The position numbers and the translations under genes are program-made. Shown piece by piece: positions 1-7,650 of a DNA stretch of 12,634 bases (position 1 is its first letter; the number at the start of each line of letters is the position of its first letter). The DNA comes from an uncultured bacterium (GTDB lineage: Bacteria > Bacteroidota > Bacteroidia > Bacteroidales > CAIWKO01). The DNA lies in the NCBI GenBank assembly GCA_903916135.1, contig CAIWVT010000482.1, positions 1-12,634 of the forward strand, in the 5' to 3' direction. The notes under the pieces are model-generated. The model saw only the letters and a list, made by a program, of their open reading frames with translations, searched no databases and had not been told where the DNA came from.

Positions 1-20
1 TGTACATTGACAATTTTAAT

Positions 21-50
21 TGTTCACTGTTCACTGTTCATTGTTCATTG
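21..50. repeat. Heptamer tandem repeat upstream of tRNA-Gln
   Basis: Four consecutive 7-bp units (TGTTCAC twice, then TGTTCAT twice) plus a partial fifth unit end 4 bp before the tRNA. The only variation is a C/T change at the last position of the unit. No promoter-like -7 box was found in the 54 bp before the tRNA, so the repeat occupies the place where a promoter or an upstream gene's terminator would be expected. Its function is unknown; replication slippage is the simplest origin. Confidence 0.75.
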
Positions 51-54
51 ATAT

Positions 55-127
55 TGTCCGATGGTGTAATTGGCAACACGTTTGGTTTTGGTCCAAAAGA
101 GTCCAGGTTCGATTCCTGGTCGGACAA
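55..127 (+). tRNA. tRNA-Gln (anticodon UUG)
   Basis: A complete cloverleaf can be folded by eye. The 7-bp acceptor stem pairs 55-61 (TGTCCGA) with 120-126 (TCGGACA), with A127 as discriminator. The anticodon stem TTTGG/CCAAA encloses the loop TTTTGGT, giving anticodon TTG (UUG), which reads CAA and by wobble CAG. The T arm is CCAGG-TTCGATT-CCTGG. The U1-A72 first pair is typical of glutamine tRNAs. The 3' CCA is not encoded (CAG follows the discriminator), so it must be added by the CCA-adding enzyme. The gene sits directly upstream of rimP-nusA-infB, separated by a terminator hairpin. Confidence 0.97.
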
Positions 128-149
128 CAGGTAAAAGGGTAATGATGTG

Positions 150-176
150 GAGGGGACGTGAGTCCCCTCTTTTTTT
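150..176 (+). terminator. Intrinsic terminator between tRNA-Gln and rimP
   Basis: A perfect 8-bp stem, GAGGGGAC (150-157) with GTCCCCTC (162-169), is closed by the tetraloop GTGA (GNRA type) and followed by seven T (170-176). This is a strong Rho-independent terminator. It ends the tRNA-Gln transcript but lies only 7 bp before the rimP start codon, so rimP-nusA-infB transcripts must either read through it or start very close to it. Confidence 0.9.
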
Positions 177-183
177 AAAATTT

Positions 184-639
184 ATGATAACGTCAGAAAA
201 AATATTAACACTTGTAAATGAACGGCTTCAGGGCACAGATGTGTTTTTGGTGGAGGTGCGCGTACGAAGTGGAAATCGTATCAGTGTGTATATAGATTCC
301 GACACACAGGTAAATATTCAGGACTGTGCAAAGCTAAGTCGCTTCATAGAATCGAACTTCGACCGCGAAACAGAAGACTTCGAACTGGAAGTTTCTTCGG
401 CAGGATTAGACCAGCCCTTGAAATTTCAGCGACAATATCAAAAAAATATTGGAAACGATTTGAAGATAACCACACAAGATGGAAAAACCATGACAGGGAC
501 CTTGTTGAGCATGGATACTGCAAACGTAACACTACTGCTGTCTGAAAATAAAAAGCTGAAGATTCCAAAACAGGAAGTTATCCTTGCTTTTACGGATATA
601 AAAGAAGCAAAAATTGTAATAAAGATTAACAATAAATAA
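184..639 (+). CDS. rimP: Ribosome maturation factor RimP
   Basis: 151 aa, the usual RimP size. RimP binds the 30S precursor and assists late small-subunit assembly in the cytoplasm. The N-terminal alpha/beta domain carries the family's conserved stretch CAKLSRFIES (about 48-57) and then FELEVSSAGLDQPL (about 66-79), which matches the EVSSPGLDRPL-type signature. Residues about 90-150 form the C-terminal SH3-like beta domain. The ATG at 184 is chosen because family homology begins there; the open frame extends back to 70, but that part overlaps the tRNA and the terminator hairpin. No Shine-Dalgarno is visible, only the T/A-rich terminator tail. It is followed after 33 bp by nusA and then infB, the classic gene order. 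Confidence 0.95.
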   Translation: MITSEKILTLVNERLQGTDVFLVEVRVRSGNRISVYIDSDTQVNIQDCAKLSRFIESNFDRETEDFELEVSSAGLDQPLKFQRQYQKNIGNDLKITTQDGKTMTGTLLSMDTANVTLLLSENKKLKIPKQEVILAFTDIKEAKIVIKINNK

Positions 640-672
640 AATTTACAACACATAAATTAAAGAATTTTACAA

Positions 673-1908
673 ATGGAAACTATCAATTTAGTTGAATCAT
701 TTTCGGAATTTAAAGAATTCAAGAATATTGAACGGGAAACGATGATGCGTATTTTGGAAGATGTGTTCAAACACATGCTGATAAAAAAATATGGCTCAGA
801 TGAAAACTTTGACATCATTGTTAATATAGACAAAGGCGATTTGGAAGTATGGCGCAGAAGAACCATAATTGAAGATAGTGAAGTTACGGACGAAAACAAA
901 GAAATTTCATATTCGGAGGCTATTAAAATCGAACCCGATTTTGAGATTGGAGAAGATGTTACAGAAGAATTAAAGTTGAAAGACTTTGGGCGTCGCGAAA
1001 TTCTTTCCATGCGTCAAAACCTGATTTCAAAGATTTTGGAATTTGAAAAAGATAATATTTATAAAGATTATGTTGAGAAAGTAGGTCAAATCGTTACAGG
1101 AGAAGTTTATCAAGTGTGGAAAAAAGAAATATTAGTATTGGATGACGATGGCACCGAACTAACACTTCCTAAGTCGGAACAAATTCCAACCGACTTTTAT
1201 CGTAAAGGCGATACCATTCGTGCTGTTGTTTCAAAAGTGGAAATGAAAAATGGAACCCCGCTTGTTATCCTATCGCGTGTTTCGCCTGTGTTTTTAGAGC
1301 GTTTGTTTGAATCGGAAGTACCTGAAGTATTTGATGGTTTGATTACTATTAAAAAAATCGTTAGAATTCCAGGCGAACGTGCCAAAGTTGCTGTTGAGTC
1401 TTATGACGACCGTATTGACCCTGTGGGTGCATGTGTTGGTATGAAAGGTGCTCGTATTCATGGTATCGTTCGCGAATTACGCAACGAAAACATTGACGTT
1501 ATTAATTACACTTCAAATGCTTCTTTATATATCACACGTTCGTTGAGTCCGGCAAAAGTTTCATCTATAAAGATTGATGAAAAGGGCAAGAAAGCCGATG
1601 TGTATTTAAAACCAGATCAGGTTTCGCTTGCCATTGGCAAAGGCGGATACAATATCAAATTAGCATCCAAACTCACAGGATTTGAAATTGATGTGTATCG
1701 TGATGCAGATACCGATTATGAAGATGTGGATTTACAAGAATTTTCAGATGAAATAGATCAATGGATTATTGACGAATTTAAGAAAATTGGTTGCGATACT
1801 GCCAAAACAATACTTGACATACCAATTGAAGAATTAGTACAACGAACCGATTTGGAAGAAGAAACTATTAAAGAAGTCGTAAAGATTTTAAGATCAGAAT
1901 TTGAATAA
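673..1908 (+). CDS. nusA: Transcription termination/antitermination factor NusA
   Basis: 411 aa. NusA binds RNA polymerase and nascent RNA, modulating pausing, intrinsic termination and antitermination. The order is: N-terminal polymerase-binding domain (about 1-130), S1 domain (about 138-202, starting GQIVTGEVYQVWKKE), KH1 with GxxG loop GMKG (256-259), KH2 with IGKGGYNIKLAS (321-332), and a short acidic C-terminus. That tail contains one helix-hairpin-helix-like segment (about 365-405). It lacks the two long acidic repeats of E. coli NusA, as is usual outside Gammaproteobacteria. The ATG at 673 follows an A/T-rich leader. It lies 33 bp after rimP and 66 bp before infB on the same strand, so co-transcription is likely. 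In E. coli NusA regulates its own operon; whether it does so here is inference. Confidence 0.97.
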   Translation: METINLVESFSEFKEFKNIERETMMRILEDVFKHMLIKKYGSDENFDIIVNIDKGDLEVWRRRTIIEDSEVTDENKEISYSEAIKIEPDFEIGEDVTEELKLKDFGRREILSMRQNLISKILEFEKDNIYKDYVEKVGQIVTGEVYQVWKKEILVLDDDGTELTLPKSEQIPTDFYRKGDTIRAVVSKVEMKNGTPLVILSRVSPVFLERLFESEVPEVFDGLITIKKIVRIPGERAKVAVESYDDRIDPVGACVGMKGARIHGIVRELRNENIDVINYTSNASLYITRSLSPAKVSSIKIDEKGKKADVYLKPDQVSLAIGKGGYNIKLASKLTGFEIDVYRDADTDYEDVDLQEFSDEIDQWIIDEFKKIGCDTAKTILDIPIEELVQRTDLEEETIKEVVKILRSEFE

Positions 1909-1974
1909 TTTATATCCAAAAACTGAATATCAAAATAATTTAGAATATAACAATACTGGTTCAACAGGCAAAAT

Positions 1975-4900
1975 ATGGAAGAAACCGTAAAAACACACCG
2001 ATTAAGTAAGGTAGCCATCGAGTTTAATATTAAGGTGGATACTGTGGTTAAATTTCTTAGTAATAAAGGAATTAAAATCGAAAGTAATCCTAACGGGAAG
2101 ATTACCGACCAGATGTATGCAATGTTGCAAAAGGAATTTCAATCAGAAAAACAACTGAAAGAAACTTCTAAAAAGCTTGATATTGGTATTCCCCGTCAGG
2201 AAAGTGTAACTACTATCAAACATAAGGAACGTGAAAAGGATTTCGAGGAAGATTTGGATAAGGATTTGTTCATTAAAAATGTCCCTGTTACTTTTATCAA
2301 AGAACCGGAAAAACCAATTAAAAAACATATAGAAGAGCCAAAAACGGTAGAAAAACCTAAAACGGTAGAAGAATCTAAAACTGTAGAAAAACCTAAAGCT
2401 GTAGAAGAACCTAAAAGAGTTGAAGAACTTAAAACTGTAGAGCCCGAACAAAAAAAACCAATTGAGGAAACTCCAAAGACTGTTGAATCTTCCGAAAAAG
2501 TAGTTATTCCTGAAACTCCTAAGAGAGTAGAACCTCTTCCTGAAGTAGTTATTAAACCTGTTGTAGAAGAAAAACCAATAGAGACGGAAGTTATTTCTGA
2601 ACAGTATAGTCCTAAAGTTATTCGTATCATTGACTTAGACAATGTGAATGCAAAGAAACCTGTTAAGAAAACTCCCGAAGAAAAGAAAAAATCAGAAAAA
2701 CAAAAGAAAGAAACTATTGCAGAACCCGCACCTGTAGTTGTTGAAGATACTCCCAAAGAAAGCAGTGTAAGTGTCGAAACTACGCAAGTAAAAGAAGATG
2801 TCAGTATTCCTCAAGAGCCGTTACCAAATTTGCCTGAGATTGCGCCTATAGGGCAAGAAATTATTCCTTCAAATGAGCAGCCTATTGTCGCGGAAGAAAA
2901 AACGGATGCAAATTTTCACACCACACAATATACCAAACTAACGGGTCCGACAATTCTTAGAACAATAGTATTGCCAACGGCTTCTCAGAAGAAGCAGCCT
3001 GTGGCAACTTCTGCCGAAATAAAAAATGCCAATAAAAAGAAAAAACGTAAGCGGATTAAAAACGACAACAAACAACAAGTTCCCACTGTTGGTACACCTG
3101 TTGCTAGACCAATCCTGCCTGCAAATGCACATCCGGCAGCTACGCCTAAATCAAATTTGAAGAAGCAAAAAGCAAAACCCATTTTACGCACCGAGGTGTC
3201 GGATGAAGATATACAAAAACAAATTCGTGAAACGCTTGCTCGTTTGAGTGCTCCTACAAAATCAAAAGCTTCTAAATATCGCCGTCAGAAACGTGATGCA
3301 TTCCAACTTCAAGCAGAAGAGGAAATGCTAAAACAGGAAGAAGACAAAAAAACACTGATGGTAACAGAGTTTGTTACGGTTAGTGAACTTTCAAAATTGA
3401 TGGGCGTTACGGTCAATGAAATTATTTCAACATGTATGAGCTTGGGTTTATTTGTTTCTATCAACCAACGCCTTGACGCTGAAGTTTTGACTATTGTTGC
3501 TGAAGAGTTTGGTTTTAAAACAGAATTTGTCAGCACAGAAGTTCAGGAAACGGTACGCAACGAAGTTGATGCTTTTGAAGACCTCGAGGAACGTCCTCCT
3601 ATCGTAACTGTTATGGGGCACGTAGATCATGGGAAAACATCCCTTCTTGATTATATCCGTAATGCAAACGTTATTGCTGGTGAAGCTGGAGGTATTACGC
3701 AGCATATTGGTGCGTATGAAGTAACGCTCAAAAACGAAAAGAAAATCACATTTCTCGACACACCAGGTCACGAGGCATTTACTGCTATGCGTGCTCGTGG
3801 AGCAAAAGTTACCGACATTGCTATTATTGTGATTGCTGCAGACGACAGTGTGATGCCTCAAACCGTTGAAGCCATCAACCATGCTCAAGCGGCTAAGGTT
3901 CCTATTATTTTTGCTATCAATAAAATTGATAAACCAGGTGCAAATCCCGAAAAGATTAAAGAAGCACTTGCTGCAATGAATCTGCTGGTTGAAGATTGGG
4001 GAGGGAAATACCAATGTCAGGAAATATCGGCAAAAAAAGGTCTAAATATTGATAAATTGCTTGAGAAAGTATTGCTTGAATCGGAAATGCTCGAACTGAA
4101 AGCAAATCCAAAGCGTAATGCAATTGGCACAGTGCTCGAATCTTCCCTTGAAAAAGGCAGGGGATATGTAGCTAAATTATTAATACTTAATGGTTCGTTG
4201 CGCGTTGGAGATATGGTGTTGGCTGGACATAGTCACGGTAGGGTGAAAGCTATGTATAACGAGCGTAATGTGCCGATTGATTATGCCGGACCTTCAACAC
4301 CTGTGTTGCTATTGGGCTTAAATGGTGCTCCTCAAGCAGGGGATGGATTTAATGTGTTGAGCGACGAACGCGAAGCAAGGGATATCGCGAATAAGAGATT
4401 CCAGTTGCAGCGCGAACAAAGTATCCGTACCCACAAGCATATCACCCTTGACGAAATTGGTCGCCGTATTGCTATAGGCGATTTCAAAGAACTGAATGTT
4501 ATCATCAAAGGTGATGTGGATGGCTCTATTGAGGCTTTGTCGGATTCATTGTTAAAGCTATCTTACGAAGAAGTTCAGGTTAACGTGATTCATAAATCTG
4601 TGGGACAAATCACCGAATCCGACGTATTGCTTGCTTCGGCTTCCAATGCGATTATTATAGGCTTCCAGGTGCGTCCTTCGCTGAGTGCTCGCAAACTTGC
4701 CGAACAAGAACAAATTGATATCCGTTTGTATTCTATCATTTATAATGCTATCAACGAGTTGAAATCAGCTATCGAAGGCATGCTTTCGCCAGAGATTGAA
4801 GAAAAAATTGTTTGCAACCTTGAAGTGCGCGAAGTATTTAAAATTAATAAAGTGGGTACTATTGCAGGCTGTCAGTGTCTTGACGGAAAGATTTCACGGG

Positions 4901-5100
4901 CAACGCTGGTACGTCTGATCCGCAATGGTATTGTAGTTTATTCAGGCAAGTTAGGCTCTCTGAAACGTTTTAAAGATGATGTGAAGGAAGTTTTCGCCGG
5001 ACAAGAATGTGGACTCAACATCGAAAACTTCAACGATATAAAAGCAGCTGATATTATTGAAGGATACGAACAAACTGAAGTGAAGAGGAAGCTGGTATAA
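1975..5100 (+). CDS. infB: Translation initiation factor IF-2
   Basis: 1041 aa, a long-form IF-2. This GTPase delivers fMet-tRNA to the 30S subunit and promotes subunit joining. Residues 1-50 form a small IF2_N helical domain. Residues about 60-400 are a charged, Lys/Glu/Pro-rich, probably disordered linker with a hexapeptide repeat at 121-156. A second IF2_N-like domain lies at about 464-515. The G domain is complete: G1 GHVDHGKT (548-555), G2 GGITQHIG (572-579), G3 DTPGH (595-599), G4 NKID (649-652), G5 SAKKG (685-689). Beta-barrel domain II, domain III and the tRNA-binding C-terminal domain (about 940-1035) follow. It is the last gene of the rimP-nusA-infB group and converges on ansA with a 28-bp gap. 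Confidence 0.98.
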   Translation: MEETVKTHRLSKVAIEFNIKVDTVVKFLSNKGIKIESNPNGKITDQMYAMLQKEFQSEKQLKETSKKLDIGIPRQESVTTIKHKEREKDFEEDLDKDLFIKNVPVTFIKEPEKPIKKHIEEPKTVEKPKTVEESKTVEKPKAVEEPKRVEELKTVEPEQKKPIEETPKTVESSEKVVIPETPKRVEPLPEVVIKPVVEEKPIETEVISEQYSPKVIRIIDLDNVNAKKPVKKTPEEKKKSEKQKKETIAEPAPVVVEDTPKESSVSVETTQVKEDVSIPQEPLPNLPEIAPIGQEIIPSNEQPIVAEEKTDANFHTTQYTKLTGPTILRTIVLPTASQKKQPVATSAEIKNANKKKKRKRIKNDNKQQVPTVGTPVARPILPANAHPAATPKSNLKKQKAKPILRTEVSDEDIQKQIRETLARLSAPTKSKASKYRRQKRDAFQLQAEEEMLKQEEDKKTLMVTEFVTVSELSKLMGVTVNEIISTCMSLGLFVSINQRLDAEVLTIVAEEFGFKTEFVSTEVQETVRNEVDAFEDLEERPPIVTVMGHVDHGKTSLLDYIRNANVIAGEAGGITQHIGAYEVTLKNEKKITFLDTPGHEAFTAMRARGAKVTDIAIIVIAADDSVMPQTVEAINHAQAAKVPIIFAINKIDKPGANPEKIKEALAAMNLLVEDWGGKYQCQEISAKKGLNIDKLLEKVLLESEMLELKANPKRNAIGTVLESSLEKGRGYVAKLLILNGSLRVGDMVLAGHSHGRVKAMYNERNVPIDYAGPSTPVLLLGLNGAPQAGDGFNVLSDEREARDIANKRFQLQREQSIRTHKHITLDEIGRRIAIGDFKELNVIIKGDVDGSIEALSDSLLKLSYEEVQVNVIHKSVGQITESDVLLASASNAIIIGFQVRPSLSARKLAEQEQIDIRLYSIIYNAINELKSAIEGMLSPEIEEKIVCNLEVREVFKINKVGTIAGCQCLDGKISRATLVRLIRNGIVVYSGKLGSLKRFKDDVKEVFAGQECGLNIENFNDIKAADIIEGYEQTEVKRKLV
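2335..2442 (+). repeat. 18-bp tandem repeat within infB (six hexapeptide units)
   Basis: Six successive 18-bp units encode the hexapeptides EPKTVE, KPKTVE, ESKTVE, KPKAVE, EPKRVE and ELKTVE (IF-2 residues 121-156). The consensus is x-x-K-T-V-E, and the units stay in frame. They lie in the disordered N-terminal linker, where copy number can change without disrupting the G domain. Related K/V/E/P-rich segments continue downstream with less regular spacing. Confidence 0.9.
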
Positions 5101-5128
5101 GGTGTTTATTTCAGTCTTTATTTGACCA

Positions 5129-6157
5129 TCAAACGGTCATCTCCCCTCGCATTGAAGTCTGCAAAAGCGCGCAGATAGATTTTTTTGATTCAACATTACC
5201 TAACAGAAACATTGTTTTCGTTATGGCTGCCTCTGTAGTGATATCATAGCCGCTGATAACGCCTATTCGCCCCAAATCACGGCTGGTTTCATATTTGCCA
5301 ATTTCCACCGAACCTCCATTGCATTGCGTTACTACAAAAACAAGTATTCCTTTTCCAATGGCTTGCTCTATTGCCTCTATAAACCAGGTATCCGTAGGTG
5401 CATTTCCCGAACCAAAAGTTTCCAACACCAAAGCTTTTAGCTCTTGAGTTTGCAAAACAGCGCGTACAAGATTTGAGGAAATACCCGGATAAAGTTTCAG
5501 CAAAGCCACATTACAATCAATATTTTTATGCACCTTGAGCTTTTGGAAATTGGGCTTCTGAATATATTCCTTGTGATATTTTATTTTCACGCCCACTTCG
5601 CCAAGCAAAGGATAATTCACCGACAAAAACGCTTTGAAATTCTCCGAATTAAATTTAGTGGTTCGGTTGCCTCTGAAGAGTTTGTTGTCGAAATATACGC
5701 AAACTTCGGGCACCATAGGCATCGCGTCCTGATATGAAGCGGCAATTTCTATCGCATTGATAAAATTATCGCGCCCATCCGTACGTATAACGCCCATAGG
5801 CAATTGCGAACCCGTGAATATGATGGGTTTGTTCAGATTTTCCAGCATAAAACTCAACATTGCCGCACTGAAACTCATAGTGTCGGTGCCATGCAACACC
5901 ACAAAACCATCGTACGATTCATAGCGACTTTCTATCACTTCCGCAAGTTGTATCCAAAAGGCGGGATTCACGTTCGACGAATCTATCAAAGTGTCGAAAA
6001 CATAGAAATCTATCGTATAATTAAAGTTTTTTAGTATCGGAATATGATGATAGAGGTTCTCGAATTTGAAAGGCGACAAGCTGCCCGATACCGAATCCTG
6101 CACCATACCTATGGTTCCACCAGTATATATGACTAATAAGGAGCGATTTTGGTTCAT
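5129..6157 (-). CDS. ansA: Type I (cytoplasmic) L-asparaginase
   Basis: 342 aa. It hydrolyses L-asparagine to aspartate and ammonia. The first catalytic-threonine motif YTGGTIG is at 11-17 (nucleophile T12), Ser60-Ser61 form the substrate-binding region, and the second motif HGTDTMSFSAAML is at 89-101 (T91, D92). FTGSQLPMG (114-122) and LFRGNRTTK (160-168) also match the bacterial AnsA family. No signal peptide precedes the first motif, which agrees with the cytosolic type I enzyme rather than the periplasmic type II. The start is the ATG at 6157. The cold-shock gene lies 68 bp upstream on the same strand. No -7 box was seen directly upstream of ansA, so read-through from the cold-shock promoter is possible. 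A short TGACC/GGTCA hairpin (5123-5139) overlaps its stop codon but has no T-tract. Confidence 0.95.
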   Translation of the reverse strand: MNQNRSLLVIYTGGTIGMVQDSVSGSLSPFKFENLYHHIPILKNFNYTIDFYVFDTLIDSSNVNPAFWIQLAEVIESRYESYDGFVVLHGTDTMSFSAAMLSFMLENLNKPIIFTGSQLPMGVIRTDGRDNFINAIEIAASYQDAMPMVPEVCVYFDNKLFRGNRTTKFNSENFKAFLSVNYPLLGEVGVKIKYHKEYIQKPNFQKLKVHKNIDCNVALLKLYPGISSNLVRAVLQTQELKALVLETFGSGNAPTDTWFIEAIEQAIGKGILVFVVTQCNGGSVEIGKYETSRDLGRIGVISGYDITTEAAITKTMFLLGNVESKKSICALLQTSMRGEMTV

Positions 6158-6186
6158 GGTAGTATGAGAAAATATTTATAGGTATA

Positions 6187-6214
6187 GTGGGGACAGGTCA
6201 CGACCTATCCTTAC
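6187..6214. repeat. 28-bp imperfect palindrome between csp and ansA
   Basis: Arms 6187-6199 (GTGGGGACAGGTC) and 6202-6214 (GACCTATCCTTAC) face each other across 2 bp. Ten of 13 positions are complementary. The three exceptions become G-U wobbles in RNA of one or the other strand, so both strands can fold a long hairpin. No T-tract follows on the minus strand, so it is not a standard intrinsic terminator for the cold-shock gene. It has the look of a short dispersed intergenic palindrome (REP-like) or an mRNA-stability hairpin; that is inference. Confidence 0.65.
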
Positions 6215-6225
6215 TCACAAACCAA

Positions 6226-6447
6226 TTACTCTTCTGTGGGCAATGTTGCTGATTCAATCTTTTTTACATTTAATGCCTGAAAACCCTCGCGTCCTTCGCC
6301 GGTTTCATACTCAACTTTATCATTGTCGGCTACTTTTTCTCCGACTATATTTGTTTTGTGAAAAAAAAGTTCTGTACTTCCATCAGATGGAATAATGAAG
6401 CCAAAGCCCCGCAATCTATTGTAAAACTTTACTGTACCTGTGTTCAT
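6226..6447 (-). CDS. Cold-shock-domain protein (CspA family)
   Basis: 73 aa, a single cold-shock domain, the typical size of bacterial Csp RNA chaperones. These bind single-stranded RNA or DNA and melt mRNA structure. It opens MNTGTVKFYN, followed by an RNP1-like motif RGFGFI (13-18) and an RNP2-like motif LFFHKTNI (27-34), where VFVH is more usual. The C-terminal part, FQALNVKKI (56-64), matches the last strand of the OB fold. The start is the ATG at 6447, preceded by an A-rich leader without Shine-Dalgarno. A -7 promoter box lies about 70 nt upstream. Which Csp paralogue this is, and whether cold induces it, cannot be told from the sequence. Confidence 0.93.
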   Translation of the reverse strand: MNTGTVKFYNRLRGFGFIIPSDGSTELFFHKTNIVGEKVADNDKVEYETGEGREGFQALNVKKIESATLPTEE

Positions 6448-6520
6448 AATCTTTTGTTTTTTATTTTTAGTATTGCTTTCCTCTCTATCTTAATTGATTA
6501 TAGCGAGCAAAAACATAGTG

Positions 6521-6553
6521 CAAAATTACAATTTATTCTTTAATATTTTTAAA
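6521..6553 (-). promoter_or_regulatory. Candidate promoter of the cold-shock gene
   Basis: Read on the minus strand, 6528-6521 is TAATTTTG, an exact match to the Bacteroidota -7 consensus TAnnTTTG. A TTTA at 6553-6550, 21 bp upstream, is one mismatch from the -33 TTTG. Transcription would begin near 6516, giving a leader of about 70 nt before the ATG at 6447. The DNA is very A/T-rich, so a chance match is possible. Confidence 0.5.
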
Positions 6554-6869
6554 ATTGATAAAATTTTTTTGAATTCATTAGTAAAGAAACATTTTAATGA
6601 TGCTTTATAGATAGTTGTGTAGTATGGCAGTTGTAACTTTAGTCGAAAATTGACTATCAAGTTCATTGCAGAAACTTCAAAAGTAAATAGCTGTTTTAAT
6701 TGAAGAAAACTATAAAGAGAAGCATGAACTCAGTAGGGAGTTTTGGGCATTTTATTGTCAAAAAAGAGTATTATTTGAACACTATTTCTGGAAGAGAAAA
6801 TACTTAAAAGTTAATATATCAGCATTTTCATTTCCTTGTATCTTCAAGTATAAGGTCTATTTCTAAATG
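6554..6869. other. Intergenic spacer, no supported gene
   Basis: Together with the csp leader and promoter, this makes about 420 bp without a convincing gene between csp and tatD. On the plus strand a frame stays open from 6687 to 6863 (59 codons, stop at 6864-6866), reading through residues such as SREFWAFYCQKRVLFEHYFW, but it has no in-frame ATG. A 7-bp inverted repeat, AGCATTT (6821-6827) and AAATGCT (6865-6871), spans the 3' end of tatD and could form a weak stem, with no T-tract following on the minus strand. I recognise nothing else here. Confidence 0.5.
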
Positions 6870-7649
6870 CTATAAGGTGCCTATCCCAAATAATTCCCTC
6901 GCATTTCCACTCGTTATTTCTGCCACTTCTGCCACTTCGCAATGTTTCAATCCTGCTACAAAAGCAGCTATCAGAGGTATATTGCTACTGTCGTTACGTT
7001 TGCCACGGAATGGTGTTGGACTGAGGTAGGGCGAATCGGTTTCCAAAACGATATGTTCCAAATCGAAATGCTTCACCACTTCTGCCATTCCTGCATTTTT
7101 ATAGGTTACTACGCCACCAATGCCCAACAAAAAGCCCAAATCTATAACATGCTGCGCCTCTTGTATGTTGCCAGGAAAACAATGAAACACTCCCTTCAAA
7201 CCTTTGTTTCTGTATGGATGCAAAACCGAAAAGATTTCGTTGAGCGACTTCCGCGCATGTATTACCAAAGGTAAATCATACTTCAAAGCCAATTCCACCT
7301 GAACGGTAAACGAATCAACCTGCTCCTGCAAAAAAGTCTTGTCCCAATACAAATCTATGCCCGTTTCGCCGATGCCACAAAAAGAATACAGATCTATCAT
7401 CCGTTCCATCACCTCCAATTCCGAGCGATAATTTGCTTTCACAGACGTGGGATGCAGTCCTATCATCATGGGGCAATGCTCGGGATAGCGTGTATTCAGC
7501 ACTATCATCGCCTCGCGTGTGGTGCTGTCAATATCCGGCAGGATGAGTTTCACAACCTTATTCTCTTTGGCGTGAGCCACCACTAAGTCAATATCCTCGC
7601 GAAATTCTTCCGCATAGAGGTGCGTATGAGTATCTATAAATTGCATCAT
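6870..7649 (-). CDS. tatD: TatD-family metal-dependent hydrolase (putative DNase)
   Basis: 259 aa, the normal length for TatD/YcfH/YjjV proteins, which are TIM-barrel metallo-hydrolases with 3'-5' exonuclease or deoxyribonuclease activity in characterised members. The expected metal ligands are visible: the HxH of DTHTHL (H8, H10), E95 in GIGETGID, H131 in VIHAR, H156 in VFHCFPG and D205 in ETDSPYLSP. Two adjacent ATG codons (7649 and 7646) could start it. A -7 promoter box ends only 1-2 bp upstream, so the second ATG may be the one used. It is divergent from dxs across 277 bp. Which TatD paralogue it is (TatD, YcfH or YjjV) cannot be decided here. Confidence 0.9.
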   Translation of the reverse strand: MMQFIDTHTHLYAEEFREDIDLVVAHAKENKVVKLILPDIDSTTREAMIVLNTRYPEHCPMMIGLHPTSVKANYRSELEVMERMIDLYSFCGIGETGIDLYWDKTFLQEQVDSFTVQVELALKYDLPLVIHARKSLNEIFSVLHPYRNKGLKGVFHCFPGNIQEAQHVIDLGFLLGIGGVVTYKNAGMAEVVKHFDLEHIVLETDSPYLSPTPFRGKRNDSSNIPLIAAFVAGLKHCEVAEVAEITSGNARELFGIGTL

Positions 7650-7650
7650 G

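Noticed and set aside
7..35. TTGACA (7-12) as a sigma-70 type -35 for tRNA-Gln
   Set aside because: No TATAAT or TAnnTTTG lies at a suitable distance, and Bacteroidota primary promoters do not use TTGACA.
70..183. N-terminal extension of the rimP frame back to position 70
   Set aside because: It lies across the tRNA and the terminator hairpin, and RimP family similarity begins only at the ATG at 184.
3448..4014. 188-codon minus-strand frame opposite the IF-2 G domain
   Set aside because: It overlaps the conserved G1-G5 motifs of infB and shows no recognisable domain.
5123..5139. TGACC/GGTCA hairpin as a bidirectional terminator between infB and ansA
   Set aside because: Only a 5-bp stem, no T-tract on either strand, and it overlaps the ansA stop codon.
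6495..6505. TATAAT-like sequence on the minus strand upstream of the cold-shock gene
   Set aside because: It is an E. coli-type -10 in an A/T-rich region; the exact Bacteroidota -7 match at 6521-6528 is the better candidate.
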